Assembly (NCBI GenBank): GCA_964543995.1
Contig: CAZJBB010000001.1
Span: forward strand, 1 to 64,000
Direction of reading: 5' to 3'
DNA length: 64,000 nucleotides
From: CAIXTV01 sp964543995
GTDB lineage: Bacteria > Bacteroidota > Bacteroidia > Bacteroidales > CAIXTV01
The first letter of the stretch is position 1; each line of letters starts with the position of its first letter. The notes beneath the pieces were generated by a model. That model worked only from the letters and a program-made list of their open reading frames with translations, did no database searches and was not told the DNA's origin. Shown in pieces: positions 61,378 through 64,000 of this stretch. A program made the translations under genes and the position numbers.

Positions 61378-62735
61378 GCTGTAAATGTTTGATAATGATT
61401 TACAATGGGTTCAATAAGCTGATCGATATCCCCGGCACCAATGGTTAAGATAATTTCAGGATGTAATTCTTGCAATAGATCAATAACCTTATCTTTTGGA
61501 CAAATGGTTTTATACTTCGATGTCACTTTCTGTAGAAGTGCTTCGGAGGAGACTCCTTCTATGGGTTTTTCTCGTGCAGGATAAATGTCGAGGAGAATCA
61601 GATTGTCTAATAATGATAAACTTTTTGCAAAACCTTCCATAAAATCTTGAGTCCTAGAAAATAAGTGGGGTTGAAAAATTCCGGTAATTTCCTTTTCGGG
61701 ATAAAGTTCTTTAATTGCATTCACAAAAGCCCTTATTTCTTCCGGATGGTGAGCGTAATCGTCAATATAAATTAATTTCGGAGTCTTAATTTGATAATCG
61801 AAACGACGTTTAACCCCGGTATAACTCGCAATGGCAGTTTTGATTACTTCGGGTGAAATTTGTAAAGCCATGGCCACAGAAATTGCTGCGGTAGCATTTT
61901 CAACATTATGCCTACCCGGTACAGAAAGTACTAGTCCATGTATTTCATTATCAAGATATTGCAAATCGAAAACATAATTCCCATCCAAAATTCGGATGTT
62001 TTTTGCCACGATGTTTGACTTTCCTTCAATACTGTATGTAAAAAATTCCTTTTTCTCGAGGGATTCCGGGAAAGCATTTTTTCTGATCAATACTTTTCCT
62101 GCGGTTTTAACTTTATGCACAAACTGATTAAAGGTGTCAATGAGGTTTTGGTGCGTTTTATAAATATCTAAATGGTCGGCATCTACTGATGAAACAATGG
62201 CTATATCAGGATTTAATGTTAAAAAAGATTTATCAAACTCATCCGCTTCTACCACAAATATTTCGCTATCAGGATTTACTATGAGGTTCGAATGGTAATT
62301 TTTACTAATGCCTCCCATAAAAGCGGTAATTTTCATGCCCGCAGATTGTAAAATATGAGCCACCATTGAAGTGATAGAAGTCTTTCCATGCGTGCCGGCA
62401 ATCGCAATCGTAAAATAATCTTTGGATAGGAGGCCCAATATTTCAGAACGTTTCATTATGGGGCAACCTAAATTATGAACATGCTCCCATTCGAGTAAAT
62501 CTGCAGGAATGGCAGGCGTATAAATAACCAAATCGGGTGATTGAGGTATTAAACTCGTATCATCGGCATAATGGATAGAGATTCCTTCTTTTTCCAATTC
62601 TTTAGTCAAGGGCGTAGAGGTTTTATCATAACCGGAAACACTTACTCCTTTTGAAGCAAAAAACCTTGCCAAAGCACTCATTCCAATGCCCCCAATACCC
62701 AGGAAATATATGTTTTTGAGTTTAGAAAGTTCCAT
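61374..62735 (-). CDS. murC: UDP-N-acetylmuramate--L-alanine ligase
   Basis: MurC adds the first amino acid to UDP-MurNAc in the cytosol. 453 residues. N-terminal NAD-like loop LGIGGIGMSALARFF (residues 12-26), ATP P-loop AIAGTHGKTSITSMVAHIL (~111-129), the HPEEI block near residue 331 and the C-terminal Mur ligase domain. It overlaps murG by 14 bases and ftsQ by four, in the conserved dcw order. Confidence 0.96.
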   Translation of the reverse strand: MELSKLKNIYFLGIGGIGMSALARFFASKGVSVSGYDKTSTPLTKELEKEGISIHYADDTSLIPQSPDLVIYTPAIPADLLEWEHVHNLGCPIMKRSEILGLLSKDYFTIAIAGTHGKTSITSMVAHILQSAGMKITAFMGGISKNYHSNLIVNPDSEIFVVEADEFDKSFLTLNPDIAIVSSVDADHLDIYKTHQNLIDTFNQFVHKVKTAGKVLIRKNAFPESLEKKEFFTYSIEGKSNIVAKNIRILDGNYVFDLQYLDNEIHGLVLSVPGRHNVENATAAISVAMALQISPEVIKTAIASYTGVKRRFDYQIKTPKLIYIDDYAHHPEEIRAFVNAIKELYPEKEITGIFQPHLFSRTQDFMEGFAKSLSLLDNLILLDIYPAREKPIEGVSSEALLQKVTSKYKTICPKDKVIDLLQELHPEIILTIGAGDIDQLIEPIVNHYQTFTA

Positions 62736-63843
62736 TCTTATTATGCTTTGTGAGTTCTATTGCGCTCTTTGCTATGATATTTGCAGCATCTGTAATGGCA
62801 AAAGATTTCATATTTTGCATTAATTCATGCTGAAGTTCCTTATTTTCAATAAGATTCAATAATACGGTTTGAAGTTTTTGCGATACATCTGCATCCGCAA
62901 TCAAAATGGCAGCATTTTTTTCGGTTAAAGCCAAGGCATTTTTAGTTTGATGATCATCAGTTACATTAGGGGATGGAATTAATACCACCGGTTTCATCAC
63001 TACACACAATTCCGAAATTGCGATAGCCCCCGCCCTGGAAACAATGATATCGGCTGCAGCATAAGCTAAATCCATCCGGGTAATAAAAGGAACCACAGTA
63101 ATGTTTTCTAAGGCTTGGGGAGTGAACTCTTGCTCGACAATGGAAAAATAGTTTTTCCCGGTTTGCCAAATTAACTGAATATCATGCAGTTGAAAAAATG
63201 GAATTAGGTTTTGAATGTTCCTGTTAATAGTCAAAGCACCTAAGCTACCTCCTACTACCAAAACCGTTTTTTTATTGGGGTTTAATTTATAGAAATCAAT
63301 GGCTTCTTTTCTTTTAGAGTCAACAGAAATAATATCCTGCCGAACCGGATTTCCGGTAAGCAATATTTTCTCGGCAGGAAAAAATTTCTCCATTCCGGGG
63401 TATGCAACACAAATTTTTGAAACTTTGTGGGCAAGCAATCTATTCGTCATTCCGGGGAAAGAGTTTTGCTCCTGAATCAAGGTGGGGATTTTTAATAAAG
63501 TTGCCATACGTAAGGTTGGGCCACTGGCATACCCACCCACACCAATAACAACATCGGGCTTAAATTTCCGAATAATTCCTCCTGCTTTTATCAAACTCAA
63601 TACTACTTTGAAAGGAAACAATAGATTTTTTATGGTGAGTCTTCTTTGTAATCCACTAACCCATAAGCCTTTAATCTTATATCCGGCAGCAGGCACTTTT
63701 TCCATTTCCATTTTTCCTTGCGCCCCAATAAACAAGATATCGGCATCAGGGAGAATTAATGTAATGGCGTTTGCAATTGCAATTGCAGGAAAAATATGTC
63801 CTCCGGTTCCACCACCACTGATAATTACTTTTAAGGGTTTCAT
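62722..63843 (-). CDS. murG: UDP-GlcNAc:lipid I N-acetylglucosaminyltransferase
   Basis: MurG (GT28) converts lipid I to lipid II on the inner face of the membrane. 373 residues from the ATG at 63843, chosen because MKPLKVIISGGGTGGHIFPAIAIA matches the usual MurG N terminus and it lies four bases past the ftsW stop; an ATG at 63873 would overlap ftsW by 26 bases. GGVGGYASGPTLR-like VIGVGGYASGPT, QEQNSFPGMTNR and the donor-binding SRAGAIAISELCVV near residue 270 are present. Confidence 0.95.
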   Translation of the reverse strand: MKPLKVIISGGGTGGHIFPAIAIANAITLILPDADILFIGAQGKMEMEKVPAAGYKIKGLWVSGLQRRLTIKNLLFPFKVVLSLIKAGGIIRKFKPDVVIGVGGYASGPTLRMATLLKIPTLIQEQNSFPGMTNRLLAHKVSKICVAYPGMEKFFPAEKILLTGNPVRQDIISVDSKRKEAIDFYKLNPNKKTVLVVGGSLGALTINRNIQNLIPFFQLHDIQLIWQTGKNYFSIVEQEFTPQALENITVVPFITRMDLAYAAADIIVSRAGAIAISELCVVMKPVVLIPSPNVTDDHQTKNALALTEKNAAILIADADVSQKLQTVLLNLIENKELQHELMQNMKSFAITDAANIIAKSAIELTKHNKNGTF

Positions 63844-63847
63844 TGTT

Positions 63848-64000
63848 TTAGGCTTCTGCTGGTATGGGTTCATTCTTTTCTATGGGTGCTTTCTCGACCA
63901 CAATCTCATTATTTTCAATTACTTCGCTTTCAATTTCTTTACTCACACTTAATATGATGCCAATGGCAATACTGGTAAACCAAATGGAAGTTCCTCCCAT
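63848..64000 (-). CDS. ftsW: FtsW, C-terminal end only (cut by window edge)
   Basis: The last 50 codons read MGGTSIWFTSIAIGIILSVS followed by an acidic tail ending in PAEA. The GG[ST]S-x2-FT-x-IAIGIILSVS pattern is the final membrane helix of the SEDS glycosyltransferase FtsW, expected next to murG. The rest lies beyond the window. The stop is followed four bases later by the preferred murG start. Confidence 0.85.
   Translation of the reverse strand: MGGTSIWFTSIAIGIILSVSKEIESEVIENNEIVVEKAPIEKNEPIPAEA

Overview
The window is one contig end from an AT-rich member of the Bacteroidota. Four things support this: two large secreted proteins carry type IX secretion (T9SS) sorting domains (one type A, one type B); the -7 box TAnnTTTG typical of the phylum recurs upstream of many genes; the window holds the EttA/HisS/PanCD/RadA and FtsW-MurG-MurC-FtsQ-FtsA-FtsZ blocks; and it holds a four-subunit 2-oxoacid:ferredoxin oxidoreductase. 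The genus cannot be read from the sequence. The first 45 bases are not genomic: they are an Illumina TruSeq index-7 adapter fused to a truncated hemE.

Layout. 46-5902: late heme synthesis (hemE end, hemN, hemH, hemG and a small membrane protein), interrupted by a membrane-protein gene of unknown role flanked by a short AT-rich inverted repeat. 5923-12151: a nitrilase-family amidase, a secreted beta-propeller-like protein and a gingipain-like T9SS protease. 12223-17093 (minus strand): the korDABC-type oxidoreductase, an aminotransferase and an Mpv17-like membrane protein. 17383-26769: a DUF4369-like thioredoxin-fold lipoprotein, lpxH, mgsA, sufE, a sufT-like gene, an S41 protease, dxs, an APC permease and a TauE/SafE permease. 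26884-26968: tRNA-Leu(UAG). 27022-34770 (minus): one very large PKD-repeat T9SS surface protein broken into two frames by a single in-frame TAA. 35151-43583: an orphan peptide-type ABC permease, a secreted protein, ettA, a WbuC-like cupin, hisS, a thioredoxin-fold protein, panC, panD and a YbhN-like flippase, followed by rfaE2.

44072-49268 is an accessory island between rfaE2 and radA. It carries a three-gene HipB-HipS-HipT-like kinase toxin-antitoxin operon and a Fic AMP-transferase with a C-terminal winged helix. Each module is bounded by direct repeats of its own sequence: the hipT 3' end (about 130 bp) on both sides of hipBST, and the fic operator/promoter (62 bp) on both sides of fic plus a pseudopilin-like membrane gene. 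hipB is preceded by three palindromic operators spaced 40 and 41 bp apart, and fic by an inverted repeat overlapping its -33 element. This duplicated-edge architecture is the most unusual feature here.

49269-64000: radA, a GT-C-like membrane protein, the folate genes pabC-pabB facing pabA, pssA, rsmA, a MerR regulator with a degenerate B12 site, yqeY, and the division/cell-wall cluster ftsW(end)-murG-murC-ftsQ-ftsA-ftsZ on the minus strand. Apart from the island, the gene between hemE and hemN and the broken giant adhesin, the window is ordinary core genome.
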